The notes: generated by a model from the letters alone, not told the origin. Positions 1-9,988 are shown, numbered from the stretch's first letter. The stretch is 64,000 nucleotides of DNA from Ralstonia sp. 25mfcol4.1 (GCF_900104095.1 NZ_FNJO01000005.1:186001-250000); one strand, 5' to 3'. Numbers and translations are program-made.

Positions 1-36
1 CCCGGCGGCATGTTCTGATTTTTTGCAGCCGGCCCG

Positions 37-65
37 TTGTGCAAATGCGCGTGGCTGGCTAATAT
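37..65 (+). promoter_or_regulatory. possible sigma-70 promoter for the aminotransferase gene
   Basis: TTGTGC at 37-42 and TAATAT at 60-65 are separated by exactly 17 bases, about 75 bases before the chosen start at 140. Each hexamer matches its consensus at only about four of six positions, so this is a spacing-supported guess. Confidence 0.3.
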
Positions 66-139
66 CAGTCCCCAGTGGCCGAGACAACGGCCACGACGTC
101 GCTCGGACGGTTCCGGGCGCTTACGTAAAGGACTCCTCC

Positions 140-1357
140 ATGACTGCCGAATCCGGCAAGCGCCGCTTTGCGCGCATCGATCGTCTTCCCCCCTACGTCT
201 TCAATATCACCGCCGAGCTCAAGATGGCCGCCCGCCGCCGTGGCGAGGACATCATCGACATGAGCATGGGCAACCCCGACGGCGCTACGCCGCCGCATAT
301 CGTGGCCAAGCTCGTGGAGGCCGCGCAGCGGCCCGATACGCATGGTTATTCGGCGTCGAAGGGCATCCCGCGCCTGCGTCGCGCGATCTCCCACTGGTAC
401 CGCGACCGCTACGACGTAGAGATCGATCCGGACAAGGAGGCCATTGTCACGATCGGCTCGAAGGAAGGGCTGGCGCATCTGATGCTGGCTACGCTGGACC
501 GTGGCGACACGGTTCTGGTGCCGGATCCAAGCTATCCGATCCATATCTACGGTGCGGTGATTGCCGGCGCCGATATCCGCTCGGTGCCGCTGACGCCGGA
601 CATCGATTTCTTTGCCGAACTCGAACGCGCGATCCGGGGCAGCTATCCGAAGCCGAAGATGATCGTGCTGGGGTTCCCGTCGAATCCGACCGCGGCCTGC
701 GTGGAGCTGGACTTCTTCGAGCGCGTGATCGCGCTGGCGCGCAAGCACGACATCTTCGTGGTGCATGACCTGGCCTATGCCGACATCGTGTTCGATGGCT
801 GGAAGGCGCCGTCGATCATGCAGGTGCCTGGTGCCAAGGACATTGCCGTGGAGTTCTTCACGCTGTCGAAGAGCTACAACATGGCGGGCTGGCGCATCGG
901 CTTCATGGTGGGCAATCCGGATCTGGTGGCCGCGCTGACGCGCATCAAGAGCTATCACGACTATGGCACCTTCACGCCGCTGCAGGTAGCTGCCATTGCC
1001 GCACTGGAGGGCGACCAGCAGTGCGTGAAGGAGATCGCGGCCCAGTACCAGGCGCGCCGTGACGTGCTGGCGCGCGGCCTGATCGAGGCTGGCTGGCAGG
1101 TCGATATTCCGAAGGCGTCGATGTACATCTGGGCGCGGATTCCAGAGCCGTATCGCGCGCTGGGATCGCTGGAATTCTCGAAGCAGCTGCTGGCCAAGGC
1201 CAAGGTGTCGGTGTCGCCCGGTATCGGCTTCGGCGATTTCGGCGACGAGTACGTGCGCTTTGCCCTGATCGAGAACGAATCGCGGATCCGCCAGGCCGTG
1301 CGCGGCATCAAGGCGATGTTCCGCGCCGACGGACTGGTCAAGCCGGCGGCGGCCTGA
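140..1357 (+). CDS. alaC: AlaC-type alanine/aspartate-family aminotransferase (PLP fold type I)
   Basis: A 405-residue class I/II aminotransferase most like AlaC (YfdZ), which interconverts pyruvate + glutamate and alanine + 2-oxoglutarate in the cytoplasm. Visible marks are the N-terminal 'DMSMGNPDG' substrate loop, 'GFPSNPTA', 'HDLAYAD' (cofactor-binding Asp/Tyr) and the Schiff-base lysine in '[12 protein letters not shown]', followed by the phosphate-contacting Arg. The frame stays open upstream to position 23, but the ATG at 140 follows AAAGGAC and begins a typical family N-terminus, so I chose it. A LysR gene follows after 195 bases on the same strand. The exact amino-acid substrate is inferred; a broader glutamate/aspartate aminotransferase is possible. 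Confidence 0.88.
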   Translation: MTAESGKRRFARIDRLPPYVFNITAELKMAARRRGEDIIDMSMGNPDGATPPHIVAKLVEAAQRPDTHGYSASKGIPRLRRAISHWYRDRYDVEIDPDKEAIVTIGSKEGLAHLMLATLDRGDTVLVPDPSYPIHIYGAVIAGADIRSVPLTPDIDFFAELERAIRGSYPKPKMIVLGFPSNPTAACVELDFFERVIALARKHDIFVVHDLAYADIVFDGWKAPSIMQVPGAKDIAVEFFTLSKSYNMAGWRIGFMVGNPDLVAALTRIKSYHDYGTFTPLQVAAIAALEGDQQCVKEIAAQYQARRDVLARGLIEAGWQVDIPKASMYIWARIPEPYRALGSLEFSKQLLAKAKVSVSPGIGFGDFGDEYVRFALIENESRIRQAVRGIKAMFRADGLVKPAAA

Positions 1358-1552
1358 GTCGCAGAGGTTTTCGGGGCCTGACCACCTGGCGGACCTGGGC
1401 CGGTCGGCCGGCACCGCGCCTGCCTTGTCCAGAAACAGGCCGACGCGCCGGCGTCGCGCGGACCGCGATGCCGGCGTATCTGGTATAAGTCCCCCACAAC
1501 ATCGAAGCCGATCCCCGCTGGCGCGGGCAGGTCGGCCCAGCAGGGGGACCAG

Positions 1553-2494
1553 ATGGAATTGCGCCAGCTTCAGTATTTCGTGCGGGTGGTCGAACTCGGC
1601 AGCATGAGCCGTGCCGCGCTGGAGCTCGACATGGTGCAATCGGCGGTCAGCCAGCAGATCAGCCGCCTGGAGAGCGAACTCTCCACCCGCCTGCTGCGCC
1701 GCACGCCACAGGGCGTGACGCCCACCGAAGCTGGCCTGGCCTTTTTCCACGAAGCCCAGCTGACGCTGCGCCACGCCGAGCAGGCGCGCCGTGCCGCGCA
1801 TCAGGCACGCCTGTCCGGTGCCGTGAGCGTGGGCCTGGCGCCGACCACGGCGTCGGTGATCGGCGTGCCGCTGATCCGCGCGATGCGCGAGCGTTATCCC
1901 GAGGTCCGGCTGCATATCGTGGAAAGCCTGTCGGGCCACCTGACCGCGATGCTCAACGCGCGGCAGCTCGACCTGGCCGTGCTGTTCGGCACCCACGCCG
2001 CGCGGCGCTGGACCGTGATGCCGCTGCTGGAGGAAACGCTGTTCCTGATCCAGTCGCGCCAGACGCTGCCGCAGGGCAAGGCCGACCCTTCCACGCAGCG
2101 CACGATGGCCGACCTGGCCGACGTGCCGCTGATCATGCCAAGCGGCGTCCACGGCCTGCGCAGCACGCTCGACGCCGCTTTTGCGCGCGCCAAGGTGACG
2201 CCCCGCGTGATCCAGGAGGTTGATTCGCTGGCCATGCTGATGGATGCCGTGGACATGGGCTTCGGCGCCACGCTGCAGCCGTGGGCGGCGGTGGGGCGCT
2301 ATCCCGACGCGGAAACGCGCTTTCACCTGGCGCAGATCGACGATCCGCAGGCGGGGCGCCGGAACCTGCTGTGCAGCTTGTCCGACGACGAGCTGTCACC
2401 CGCCGCGCTGGCCTTGCGCGTGGTGCTGGCCGATACCGCACGCGGCCTGGTGCGTTCCGGCGAATGGCGCGGGGCGCGGCTGCTGGAAAGCTAG
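1553..2494 (+). CDS. LysR-family transcriptional regulator (Nac/Cbl-like)
   Basis: A 313-residue LysR-type regulator. The winged helix-turn-helix occupies about residues 1-60, with the recognition part around 'VQSAVSQQISRLESEL'. The remaining 230 residues form the periplasmic-binding-protein-like effector domain. Start ATG follows AGCAGGGGG. The N-terminus ('MELRQLQYFVRVVELGSMS') resembles the Nac/Cbl subgroup linked to nitrogen and sulfur metabolism. The target is not evident: the gene lies between an aminotransferase and an MFS transporter, all on one strand, and a large heptanucleotide array begins about 50 bases after its stop codon. LysR regulators usually act on adjacent genes, so either neighbour is a candidate. 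Confidence 0.9.
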   Translation: MELRQLQYFVRVVELGSMSRAALELDMVQSAVSQQISRLESELSTRLLRRTPQGVTPTEAGLAFFHEAQLTLRHAEQARRAAHQARLSGAVSVGLAPTTASVIGVPLIRAMRERYPEVRLHIVESLSGHLTAMLNARQLDLAVLFGTHAARRWTVMPLLEETLFLIQSRQTLPQGKADPSTQRTMADLADVPLIMPSGVHGLRSTLDAAFARAKVTPRVIQEVDSLAMLMDAVDMGFGATLQPWAAVGRYPDAETRFHLAQIDDPQAGRRNLLCSLSDDELSPAALALRVVLADTARGLVRSGEWRGARLLES

Positions 2495-2542
2495 GTCCGC
2501 CATGTGTCGGCGGGCCCGCTCGCGCGGGCTGGCCGATGGCCG

Positions 2543-2766
<224 letters not shown>

Positions 2767-2864
2767 CCGCCACTGCGCTGGTGAAAGGGCGGGCCGCTTC
2801 CTATCCTTGCTGTGGACGGCGCTGGCATCGTGCGGCGCCCACGACATAGGGCAGGGTGGCTGTC

Positions 2865-4064
2865 ATGCACGCATTGATCCTCTGTTCCGTGCAGTGCCTG
2901 CTGGCGCTGACGTGGACGCTCTACGTCGCCTTCCTGCCGGAGCTTGCCGCGCAGGCGGGCTTGCCGCGGTCGCAGGTGGCCTGGATCCTGATGATGGACC
3001 AGGTGATCTTTGTCATCACCGATCTTGCGCTGGGCGTGATGGCCGATCGCGTGGCCGATGCGATGCGGCGGCTGGGCGGCTGGGTGCTGGCGGTGTCCGT
3101 GGTGTCGGCGCTGGCCTTCGTAATGATGCCGCGCGCGGCGTCTCCCGTCTGGCTCGTGGCGCTGACCGCGCTGTGGGCGGCCACATCGTCGGCGCTGCGC
3201 GCCCCGCCGATGGTCTTGATCGCGCGGCGGCTGCATGGCAGCGTCGCGTCGTTCCTGGTGGCTTGTTCGCTGCTTGGTGTGGGGCTTGCCGGCGCCATCG
3301 GCCCGGTGCTGACCGCGCGGCTGCGTGACGCATCGCCGACGCTGCCGTTCATTGCGGCCAGCACGGCACTGGTGATTGCCGTGATGGCCCTGCGATGGAT
3401 CGAACCTGCAGCCGCGTCGGACAGCAGTGGCACGGCCGACCCGTCGCCCGCATCGGGCCATCGGCCGCGATCGACGCATACGTGGCTGCTGTTTGCGGCC
3501 TTCGGCCTGCTGGCGTTGGGCTTCCAGATCCACACGGCCGTCAACTCGACGCCGGCCTATCTGCGCTACGTATCGCCTGCAAAGCTCGTGCAGGTGGCGC
3601 CCGCATTCTGGATCGGCTTCGCGCTCTGCGTCCTCGTGCCCGAACTGGCCGCGCTGCGGCGGCATCCCGCCCGCCTGGTGTTGCTGGTGGCCGCCGCATG
3701 TGGCGCGCTGGCCTTGTTCGGCGTTGCCGCTGCCGGTTCGCTGCAGGCCTTGCTCGTCGCGCAATGCGTGGCGGGTGGGCTGTGGGGCGTGCTGTTCGGC
3801 GCGATGCTTCGTGCCGCGCTGGATGCAGGACATGTCGGCCACGAAGGTGCCTTCACCGGGCTGGTGTTCGCCGTGGCGGCGGTTGCCGCATTCGTCCGCA
3901 TCGCGACGGTGTACTCGGGCGCCAGCAAGGCCACGCCGTTGGCGAGCTGGTTGCCGTGGATGCCGGCCGTGGCGTGGAGCATGGCTGCCTTGCTGCTGGC
4001 GGCATTGGTGCTGGCCAGCGCGGCGCCGGGGCGCTGGCACACGCGGTCGCTCGCCAAGCCGTGA
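2865..4064 (+). CDS. MFS transporter
   Basis: A roughly 400-residue, very hydrophobic inner-membrane protein with about 12 predicted membrane segments in two halves, separated by a hydrophilic loop near residues 185-205 rich in Ser, Asp and Pro. This is the usual major facilitator architecture. A loop between segments 2 and 3 carries 'GVMADRVADAMRR', a variant of the family's G-x-x-x-D-R signature. GTG at 2856 and ATG at 2865 are both possible starts; ATG is preferred because AGGGTGG lies 6-12 bases upstream. The substrate cannot be deduced. The heptamer array ends about 100 bases before the start, so any promoter is in or beside the repeat. Confidence 0.85.
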   Translation: MHALILCSVQCLLALTWTLYVAFLPELAAQAGLPRSQVAWILMMDQVIFVITDLALGVMADRVADAMRRLGGWVLAVSVVSALAFVMMPRAASPVWLVALTALWAATSSALRAPPMVLIARRLHGSVASFLVACSLLGVGLAGAIGPVLTARLRDASPTLPFIAASTALVIAVMALRWIEPAAASDSSGTADPSPASGHRPRSTHTWLLFAAFGLLALGFQIHTAVNSTPAYLRYVSPAKLVQVAPAFWIGFALCVLVPELAALRRHPARLVLLVAAACGALALFGVAAAGSLQALLVAQCVAGGLWGVLFGAMLRAALDAGHVGHEGAFTGLVFAVAAVAAFVRIATVYSGASKATPLASWLPWMPAVAWSMAALLLAALVLASAAPGRWHTRSLAKP

Positions 4065-4398
4065 CGGCGGAGCGTCAGCGACCGGTCATCGGGTGGGGGC
4101 CAGGCGACGTGGGGCATTGGGCGGCCAGGCAATTTGGTTACGCCCCGGCGCGCAGCGCGGGAATACGTTGGCGCCATTGGCAACTCGTCGAGCCGGAAGC
4201 GCCGCAATTTGCCGGCCAGGAGCATGCGGGTCTGCTGCCGGGCGTCCCCCACTTCGGAGGGGCCGCAGTTTCGTTCAGTTGATCCTACAACCCACCGTTA
4301 GCCGATAACTGGAGAGACCGAGGATACGGCCCGAACGGGAAACTTCGCGGAAAACATCATGCCCAGCCAGTAAATCCAGATATCGGGAGGTAACGCCA
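4065..4398. other. 334-base intergenic region before the chemotaxis receptor
   Basis: No convincing gene is visible here. The region holds a FliA-like -10 element at 4301-4308 and the ribosome-binding site GGGAGG just before 4399. I looked for a cyclic-di-GMP riboswitch, which would fit a motility gene, and could not make the core motifs fit. Confidence 0.5.
4282..4308 (+). promoter_or_regulatory. possible sigma-28 (FliA) promoter of the chemotaxis receptor gene
   Basis: GCCGATAA at 4301-4308 is a perfect match to the FliA -10 consensus, 90 bases before the receptor start, where flagellar class III promoters normally sit. The expected TAAA-like -35 about 15 bases upstream is not recognisable (ATCC at 4282-4285), which lowers confidence. 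Confidence 0.4.
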
Positions 4399-6024
4399 AT
4401 GCAACTTTTTCAACGAATGACCGTCTTCCAGCGCATCATGTCAGCCTTCGCGGTGGTGCTGGCGATGACATGTGGAATGGGCGGTTTCGCGCTGTTCGAA
4501 CTGGGGCGTGTGGGCGATGCCACGCGGGATATCAAGGACAACTGGTTGCCGTCGGTGCGCCATTCCCTTGAGATGAAGAGCCAGTTGAATGCCTATCGCA
4601 CGTCGGAGTTGCAGCATGTGCTGTCGGCGTCGGAAGAGGAATTCCGTCGGTACGAGGGCCTGATGGCCAAGCAGCTCGATGCCTTCCGTGACGCCGAAAA
4701 GATCTTCGCCAGTCTGCTTTCCACGGAAGCCGAACGGCTCACGTATCGCGAGATGACGGCGCTCATGACGCAGTACCTGGCCGTCCATGACAAGCTGCTG
4801 GCGCTGTCGCGCGGCGGCGACCGTCAGGGTGCGGTGGCCATGTTGCGTGGTGAATCGTTCCAGGTGCGCAGCCAGCTGGAAGCCAGGATCGACCAGGCGG
4901 TCAAACTCAACGTGACCGGTTCCGAAGCCAGCGGCACGCATGTGGAGCAGGTCTTTGCGTCGGCGCGCAACATGATGGTCGGCGCGCTGCTGACGATGGC
5001 GGTGCTGGTCGTTGCGCTGGCACTGGTGCTGGCGCGCGGCCTGGTGCGGCAGCTGGGCGGCGAGCCAGCCTACGCGGCCCAGGTGGCCGGCGAGGTGGCG
5101 GCAGGCAATCTGGCGCTGGAAGTCGTGCTGCAGCCGGGCGATACGTCCAGCATGCTGCACGCGATGAATCGCATGCGCCTGACGCTGGCCGATATCGTCC
5201 ACCACATCAAGGCATCCAGCGAGGCAGTGGCGGCGGCGTCGGGGCAGATTGCCCAGGGCAACGTCGACCTGTCGCAGCGCACCGAGGAACAGGCTTCCGC
5301 GCTGGAACAGACCGCGGCCAGCATCGAGGAACTGGCCGTCACGGTCAGGCAGAACGCCGACAACGCGGGCCATGCCGACAAGCTGGCGCAAAGCGCATCG
5401 TCGCTGGCCGAGAAGGGCGGCCAGGTGGTGGGCAACGTGGTCAGCACCATGGGCGATATCTCGAAAAGCTCGGGCCGCATCGTCGATATCATCAGCGTGA
5501 TCGAAGGCATCGCGTTCCAGACCAACATCCTGGCGCTGAACGCCGCCGTGGAAGCGGCGCGTGCCGGCGAGCAGGGACGCGGGTTTGCCGTGGTGGCCGG
5601 CGAGGTGCGCACGCTGGCCCAGCGTAGTGCGGCCGCCGCCAAGGAGATCAAGGAGCTGATCGAAGGCTCGGTCAGCAAGGTGCAGGAGGGCTCCACGCTG
5701 GTCGATAGCGCCGGCCAGACCATGCACGAGATCGTGGAAGCGGTGCGGCAGGTATCGCAACTGGTGGCCGATATCTCGGCGGCCTCGACGGAACAGACCA
5801 GCGGCATCGAGCAGGTAAACGCGGCGGTGACGCAGATCGACGACGTGACCCAGCAGAACGCGGCCCTGGTAGAAGAGGCAGCGGCTGCGGCCACCGCCCT
5901 TGACGAGCAGAGCCGCAGCCTGCTGTCATCGGTGTCGGTGTTCAAGTTGTCTGAGCGGCGCGGTCTGTCGCGCAGCGGCGGCGTCCCCGATTTCAGCCGG
6001 AGCGTGGCGCCCGCGCTGGCCTGA
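4399..6024 (+). CDS. methyl-accepting chemotaxis protein (Tsr/Tar-like topology)
   Basis: A 541-residue inner-membrane chemoreceptor. Transmembrane helix 1 covers about residues 12-34, a periplasmic four-helix-bundle-like sensor about 35-190, helix 2 about 192-213, then a HAMP linker and a long cytoplasmic coiled coil. The signalling hairpin is unmistakable: '[20 protein letters not shown]' followed by '[20 protein letters not shown]'. The Gln/Glu-rich methylation helices flank it. The C-terminus lacks an NWETF-like pentapeptide for CheR/CheB docking, so methylation probably depends on other receptors. Start ATG follows GGGAGG. The ligand is unknown. The gene is monocistronic, with a FliA-like element upstream and a terminator 30 bases downstream. 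Confidence 0.95.
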   Translation: MQLFQRMTVFQRIMSAFAVVLAMTCGMGGFALFELGRVGDATRDIKDNWLPSVRHSLEMKSQLNAYRTSELQHVLSASEEEFRRYEGLMAKQLDAFRDAEKIFASLLSTEAERLTYREMTALMTQYLAVHDKLLALSRGGDRQGAVAMLRGESFQVRSQLEARIDQAVKLNVTGSEASGTHVEQVFASARNMMVGALLTMAVLVVALALVLARGLVRQLGGEPAYAAQVAGEVAAGNLALEVVLQPGDTSSMLHAMNRMRLTLADIVHHIKASSEAVAAASGQIAQGNVDLSQRTEEQASALEQTAASIEELAVTVRQNADNAGHADKLAQSASSLAEKGGQVVGNVVSTMGDISKSSGRIVDIISVIEGIAFQTNILALNAAVEAARAGEQGRGFAVVAGEVRTLAQRSAAAAKEIKELIEGSVSKVQEGSTLVDSAGQTMHEIVEAVRQVSQLVADISAASTEQTSGIEQVNAAVTQIDDVTQQNAALVEEAAAAATALDEQSRSLLSSVSVFKLSERRGLSRSGGVPDFSRSVAPALA

Positions 6025-6053
6025 TCGCAGGCCGGGATAGGAAGTACGAGGTA

Positions 6054-6079
6054 AGCCGGAGCCAGTCTCCGGCTTTTTC
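6054..6079 (+). terminator. rho-independent terminator after the chemoreceptor
   Basis: A perfect 8-bp stem, AGCCGGAG (6054-6061) with CTCCGGCT (6067-6074), encloses a 5-base loop and runs into TTTTT. It lies 30 bases after the receptor stop codon. Confidence 0.9.
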
Positions 6080-6163
6080 GTGTTCCGCCGCCCCGGGGCT
6101 GGGCCCTGTAATCCTTACACGGCTTGCACGTTCTGGCCGGGCCCGTCGTGGCCCGGCGCAGGG

Positions 6164-6301
6164 CTACCAGAACGTGGCCGCGTAGCCCACCATGATCAGC
6201 GCGATGGCGATCAGGAATATCGGGTGCGTCCACGTATAGCGGCGGTTTCCACGCAGTTTCTGCATCTTTTCTTCGCGGTCCTGCACGTCGCCTTGCTGCA
6301 T
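6164..6301 (-). CDS. 45-residue single-pass membrane microprotein
   Basis: A short reading frame on the minus strand encoding 45 residues: a charged N-terminal half (about 1-23, rich in Gln, Asp, Glu, Lys and Arg), then one hydrophobic segment (about 26-44, 'IFLIAIALIMVGYAATFW') ending right at the stop. The start ATG has an excellent ribosome-binding site: GAGGAGG, six bases upstream. The charge arrangement (basic residues just before the segment) predicts N-in insertion. It is divergent from the ABC exporter starting at 6497, leaving 195 bases for two promoters. I do not recognise a named family. Composition, clean Shine-Dalgarno and topology argue that it is a real gene rather than a chance frame. 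Confidence 0.72.
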   Translation of the reverse strand: MQQGDVQDREEKMQKLRGNRRYTWTHPIFLIAIALIMVGYAATFW

Positions 6302-6496
6302 GGGTGTCCTCCTCGAAGTCCGGGGCCCGACGGGCCGACAGGGCGGTGGGTGTGCAGGATGCGTGCCATGCAGGGCCGCCGGCCGTCATTGCAACGACGC
6401 CAGACATCGGCGCCCAGGCTTGGCACAATGGCAGGCTGCGCGCGCGCCGTTGCCCACGGCGATGGCCTGCGCGCCCGGCAAAGGAGAGATGACCGC

Positions 6497-8311
6497 ATGA
6501 CGGTGCCAGAAATGTCCGCCCCGCCCGATCCATCGGATCCGTCCCATTCATCCGATTTATCCCATCCATCCGATTCGTCCGGCAAACCGGCCCGTGCGCC
6601 CGCCATCGGTCTCGGCAGCGCGGCACGCGACCTGTATCGCGCGCTCTGGCGCCACGCCCACGGCGTACGGGGCCAGATGCTCGGCGCTGGCGGGTTGCTG
6701 TCGGCGGCGCAACTGCTGCGGCTGACCATGCCCTGGCTGGCCGCGCAGGCCATCAACGCGCTGCAGCAGGGCCATATGGAAGTGGCGGGCCGCTGGATCG
6801 TTTATCTGATTGGCATCTACCTGTTGTCGTGGCTGTTGCACGGACCCGGCCGGGTGCTGGAGCGCAATGTGGGTGTGCGGGTACGCGAGCGGTTGTCCGA
6901 CCAGCTCTACGCGCGCATTGCGTCGGCGCCGCTGGCGTGGCGAGATGGCCGGCACTCGGGCGAACTGCAGCACCGCGTGGTGCAGTCCAGCCGCGCGCTA
7001 TCCGACTTTGCACAGAACCAGTTCGGCTACCTGCAGAGCGCGTTCAATTTCGTGGGGCCCATCGTCGCGCTGGCGCTGCTGTCGCGCACCAGCGGCGTGA
7101 TCGCGGTCACCGGCTACGTGGTCATCGCGCTGATCATCCTGCGATTCGACCGTACCCTGATGCAGCTGGCACGCGCCGAGAATGACGCGGAGCGCCGCTA
7201 TGCCGCCGCGCTGCTCGATTTCGTCGGCAATGCCGGCACGGTGATCGGCCTGCGGCTGCAAGCCGCGTCGCGCAAGCTGCTCGGCCATCGCATGGCGGCC
7301 GTGATGGCGCCGCTGCGCCGCGCGGTGGTGGTCAACGAAGGCAAATGGTTCGCCGTCGATCTGCTTGGCATGGGGCTGACGTGGATCCTGGTGGTGGTGT
7401 ACGTACTGCAGGCGCGGCAGCCGGGACAGGCCGTGCTGCTGGGCACGGTCTTTATGATCTACCAGTATGCGCAGCAGGCCGCCACCGTGGTCGGCGCGAT
7501 GGCCTCCAATTTCCAGAGCTTCGCGCGCATGCATACGGACTACGGCAGCGCCGAGCCGATCTGGGCGACGCCCGGCGATCCGGACGCGGCAGTACCCGCC
7601 GTGATACCCGACGCCCCATGGCAGACGCTGGAGCTGCGCGGCGCGACGTGGCGCTACGCCGACGATGCGCGCGGCGGGCTGCACGGTATCGACCTGCTAC
7701 TGCGGCGCGGTGCGCGCATTGCGTTGGTCGGCCCCAGCGGCGGCGGCAAGAGCACGCTGCTGCGCGCACTGGCGGGCCTCTATCGCCCGCAGCACGGCGA
7801 GTTGCGCCGGGACGGCATGCCCGAGGACTGGATCGAACTGCGCGCGCTGGCCACGCTGATTCCGCAGGAGGCCGAGGTGTTCGAGGCCAGCGTGGAAGAA
7901 AACCTGACCTTCGGCGAGCCCGCCGATGCGGCGGCGCTGCAGGCGGCCGTGCATACGGGCGTGTTCGACGAAGTGCTCCAGCGCATGCCCGATGGGCTGG
8001 CCAGTCCGCTCAGCGAGCGCGGGGCCAATCTGTCCGGCGGCCAGCGGCAGCGGCTGGCCCTGGCGCGTGGCGCACTGGCCGCGCAGGGCAGTTCGCTGTT
8101 GCTGCTCGACGAGCCGACCAGCGCGCTGGACCCGCAGGCCGAAGGGCGCGTGTTCGATCGGATGTTCGCGGCGTTTCCGTCGGCCTGCATCGTCGCTTCT
8201 GTCCATCGGCCGAGCCTGCTGGCGCGGTTCGACACCCTGGTCGTGGTGGAAGCCGGGCGCGTGGTCGATGCCGGGCCCCGCGACGAAGTGCTGGCCAGGC
8301 GCGGCGACTGA
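6497..8311 (+). CDS. ABC exporter, fused membrane and ATPase domains
   Basis: A 604-residue half-transporter of the lipid/drug exporter type (ABCB-like), expected to dimerise in the inner membrane. The N-terminal membrane domain (about residues 55-340) precedes the ATPase: Walker A 'GPSGGGKST' near 412, signature 'LSGGQRQRLALARG' near 512, Walker B 'LLLLDEPTSAL' near 534, and an H-loop His in 'SVHR'. Start ATG lies eight bases after AAGGAGAG. Residues about 11-28 are a Ser/Asp/Pro/His repeat of six tripeptides encoded by a 9-base tandem repeat. The tail is convergent with a GGT-like gene. The substrate is unknown; no accessory HlyD-type gene is adjacent. Confidence 0.92.
   Translation: MTVPEMSAPPDPSDPSHSSDLSHPSDSSGKPARAPAIGLGSAARDLYRALWRHAHGVRGQMLGAGGLLSAAQLLRLTMPWLAAQAINALQQGHMEVAGRWIVYLIGIYLLSWLLHGPGRVLERNVGVRVRERLSDQLYARIASAPLAWRDGRHSGELQHRVVQSSRALSDFAQNQFGYLQSAFNFVGPIVALALLSRTSGVIAVTGYVVIALIILRFDRTLMQLARAENDAERRYAAALLDFVGNAGTVIGLRLQAASRKLLGHRMAAVMAPLRRAVVVNEGKWFAVDLLGMGLTWILVVVYVLQARQPGQAVLLGTVFMIYQYAQQAATVVGAMASNFQSFARMHTDYGSAEPIWATPGDPDAAVPAVIPDAPWQTLELRGATWRYADDARGGLHGIDLLLRRGARIALVGPSGGGKSTLLRALAGLYRPQHGELRRDGMPEDWIELRALATLIPQEAEVFEASVEENLTFGEPADAAALQAAVHTGVFDEVLQRMPDGLASPLSERGANLSGGQRQRLALARGALAAQGSSLLLLDEPTSALDPQAEGRVFDRMFAAFPSACIVASVHRPSLLARFDTLVVVEAGRVVDAGPRDEVLARRGD
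6527..6580 (+). repeat. six-unit 9-base repeat inside the ABC exporter gene
   Basis: Six 9-base units (GATCCATCG, GATCCGTCC, CATTCATCC, GATTTATCC, CATCCATCC, GATTCGTCC) fill 54 bases in frame. Each encodes a tripeptide of the form (Asp/His)-x-Ser. The repeat is upstream of the membrane domain, and unit number could change without shifting the frame. Confidence 0.85.
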
Positions 8312-8352
8312 CCCGGCAAGGCCGACCGCCAGCGGCGGCCGGCACGGTGCCA

Positions 8353-9978
8353 TTACATCAGCGAGTCGGTCGAGTAGGCGACGCCATCGCGCCCGGGGTC
8401 CGCGCCGCCGCGCAGCGTGGCGCCCTCGATATGCACCGCATGGACCCATCCGATCGTGTAGTTGTACGGATTGCGGATCACCTCGTAGCCCTGCTGTTCG
8501 AGCTGCCGGCAGACCGCGCGCGGAATGCGGTTGCAGACGTCGATGGCGTTGCTGGTCGACGAGAAGCGCGGGGCAGACACGGCGTCCTGGATCGGCATGC
8601 CGTGATCCACCGCGTTCAGAATGACCTGCAGTACGCCCATGGCGATCTGCGTGCCGCCCGGTGCGCCAAGCACGATCTCGGGCTGGTTGTCGCGGAACAC
8701 GATGGTGGGGCACGACGACGTGAAGCGGCGCTTGCCCGGTGCGATGCTGCCGGCGCGGCCCGGCCGGGGGTCGAACACGCCCATGCACCCGTTGTACATG
8801 AATCCCAGTCCGGGCGTGATGGCGCCCGATGGCATGGCCAGCGAATGGGTCAGCGACACGCAGTTGCCGTCGCCATCCACCACTGACAGGTGCGTGGTAT
8901 CGCGCGGCACCGCGTGACCGGGGTTCACGCGCGTGACCGATACCTTTTGGTGCGCACGCACGGCGGCGGCGGTCTGCGCAGCGCGCTCGGCAGACAGCAG
9001 GCGTTCCAGCGGGATGTCGACGAAGGCCGGATCGCCCAGATGCATGTCCTTGTCCACGGTGGCCTGCTTCATGACTTCGCAGACGATGCGCAGGTATTCC
9101 GGCGAGTTGTGCGGCATCGCGCCCAGGTCGAAGTGCTCCAGTGCGTGCAGCATTTCCAGCAGCATCGCGCCGCCGCCGGGCGGCTGGTTGGTGGCGATGA
9201 CGCGGTCGCGATAGCGGCCGAACAGCGGCTTCTGGCGGATCACGCGGTAGTCGGCCAGATCCTGGCGGCTCAGCAGGCCGCCGTTGGCCTGCATGTCGGC
9301 GACGATGGCATCGGCGATCGATCCCCGGTAGAAGGCATCGGCGCCTTCGCGGGCAATCACGCCAAGTACATCGGCCATATCGGCGTTGACAATGGGCGCG
9401 CCGATGGGCCGGGGCCAGCCGTCTTCGCGGCAGTAGACGCGGCGGCCCGATTCGCTGAAGGCAAGGCGCTCGCGGTTGCTGGCGCGGCCCAGCGTGGCTT
9501 CGTCCATCCAGAACGCATGCATGCCGGGGCGCACGAAGTAGCCGTCGCGTGCCCAGGCGATGGCCGGCGCCACCACCTCGCGCCATGGCAGGCGGCCGTG
9601 AGCGGCGTGCATCGCCTCCAGGCCGCGCAGCGTGCCGGGGGTGGCGATCGACTGATAGCCGATGTCGTTGAGCCGGTCCTTGATGAAGAAGCCGAAGCCG
9701 TCGCGTGCCTCGCCTTCGAGCAGGTCGGCCCACATGTCGGGGCGCGCGCTGGCCGGGGCGGTGGCGTGGAAGTCGAAGTACTCGTGTGCGCCGGCATCGC
9801 GCATGTAGACCGCGCCGGTTCCGAAGCCCGCGATGCCGCACATCAGCGGATCGACCACGGTCTGCGCCAGCGCGCAGGCCACGGCTGCGTCCACCGCGTT
9901 GCCGCCGGCCTTCAGGATCTCGACGCCCGACTCGGCCGCTTCCGGCTGCGGGCAGACCACCATTCCAGGATTTGTCAT
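8353..9978 (-). CDS. gamma-glutamyltranspeptidase-family Ntn-hydrolase
   Basis: A 541-residue member of the gamma-glutamyltranspeptidase/acylase family. These precursors cleave themselves before a threonine that becomes the nucleophile of the small subunit. Here the conserved 'TTHLSVVD' motif places that threonine at about residue 361. The early 'GGNAVDAAVA' block is also typical. No signal peptide is evident (the protein begins 'MTNPGMVVCPQPEAAESG'), so it is probably cytoplasmic, unlike classical periplasmic GGT. It is ten bases downstream of a Bug receptor gene and clearly in an operon with it. The true substrate, a gamma-glutamyl compound or another amide, is unknown; the receptor pairing suggests an imported carboxylate or amide. 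Confidence 0.88.
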   Translation of the reverse strand: MTNPGMVVCPQPEAAESGVEILKAGGNAVDAAVACALAQTVVDPLMCGIAGFGTGAVYMRDAGAHEYFDFHATAPASARPDMWADLLEGEARDGFGFFIKDRLNDIGYQSIATPGTLRGLEAMHAAHGRLPWREVVAPAIAWARDGYFVRPGMHAFWMDEATLGRASNRERLAFSESGRRVYCREDGWPRPIGAPIVNADMADVLGVIAREGADAFYRGSIADAIVADMQANGGLLSRQDLADYRVIRQKPLFGRYRDRVIATNQPPGGGAMLLEMLHALEHFDLGAMPHNSPEYLRIVCEVMKQATVDKDMHLGDPAFVDIPLERLLSAERAAQTAAAVRAHQKVSVTRVNPGHAVPRDTTHLSVVDGDGNCVSLTHSLAMPSGAITPGLGFMYNGCMGVFDPRPGRAGSIAPGKRRFTSSCPTIVFRDNQPEIVLGAPGGTQIAMGVLQVILNAVDHGMPIQDAVSAPRFSSTSNAIDVCNRIPRAVCRQLEQQGYEVIRNPYNYTIGWVHAVHIEGATLRGGADPGRDGVAYSTDSLM

Positions 9979-9988
9979 GGGACGGTCC

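Noticed and set aside
4065..4398. Cyclic-di-GMP riboswitch before the chemoreceptor
   Set aside because: The conserved GEMM core bases could not be located in the region.
6420..6440. Sigma-54-like TGGCAC element upstream of the ABC exporter
   Set aside because: The expected TTGC-type -12 element at the correct spacing is missing.
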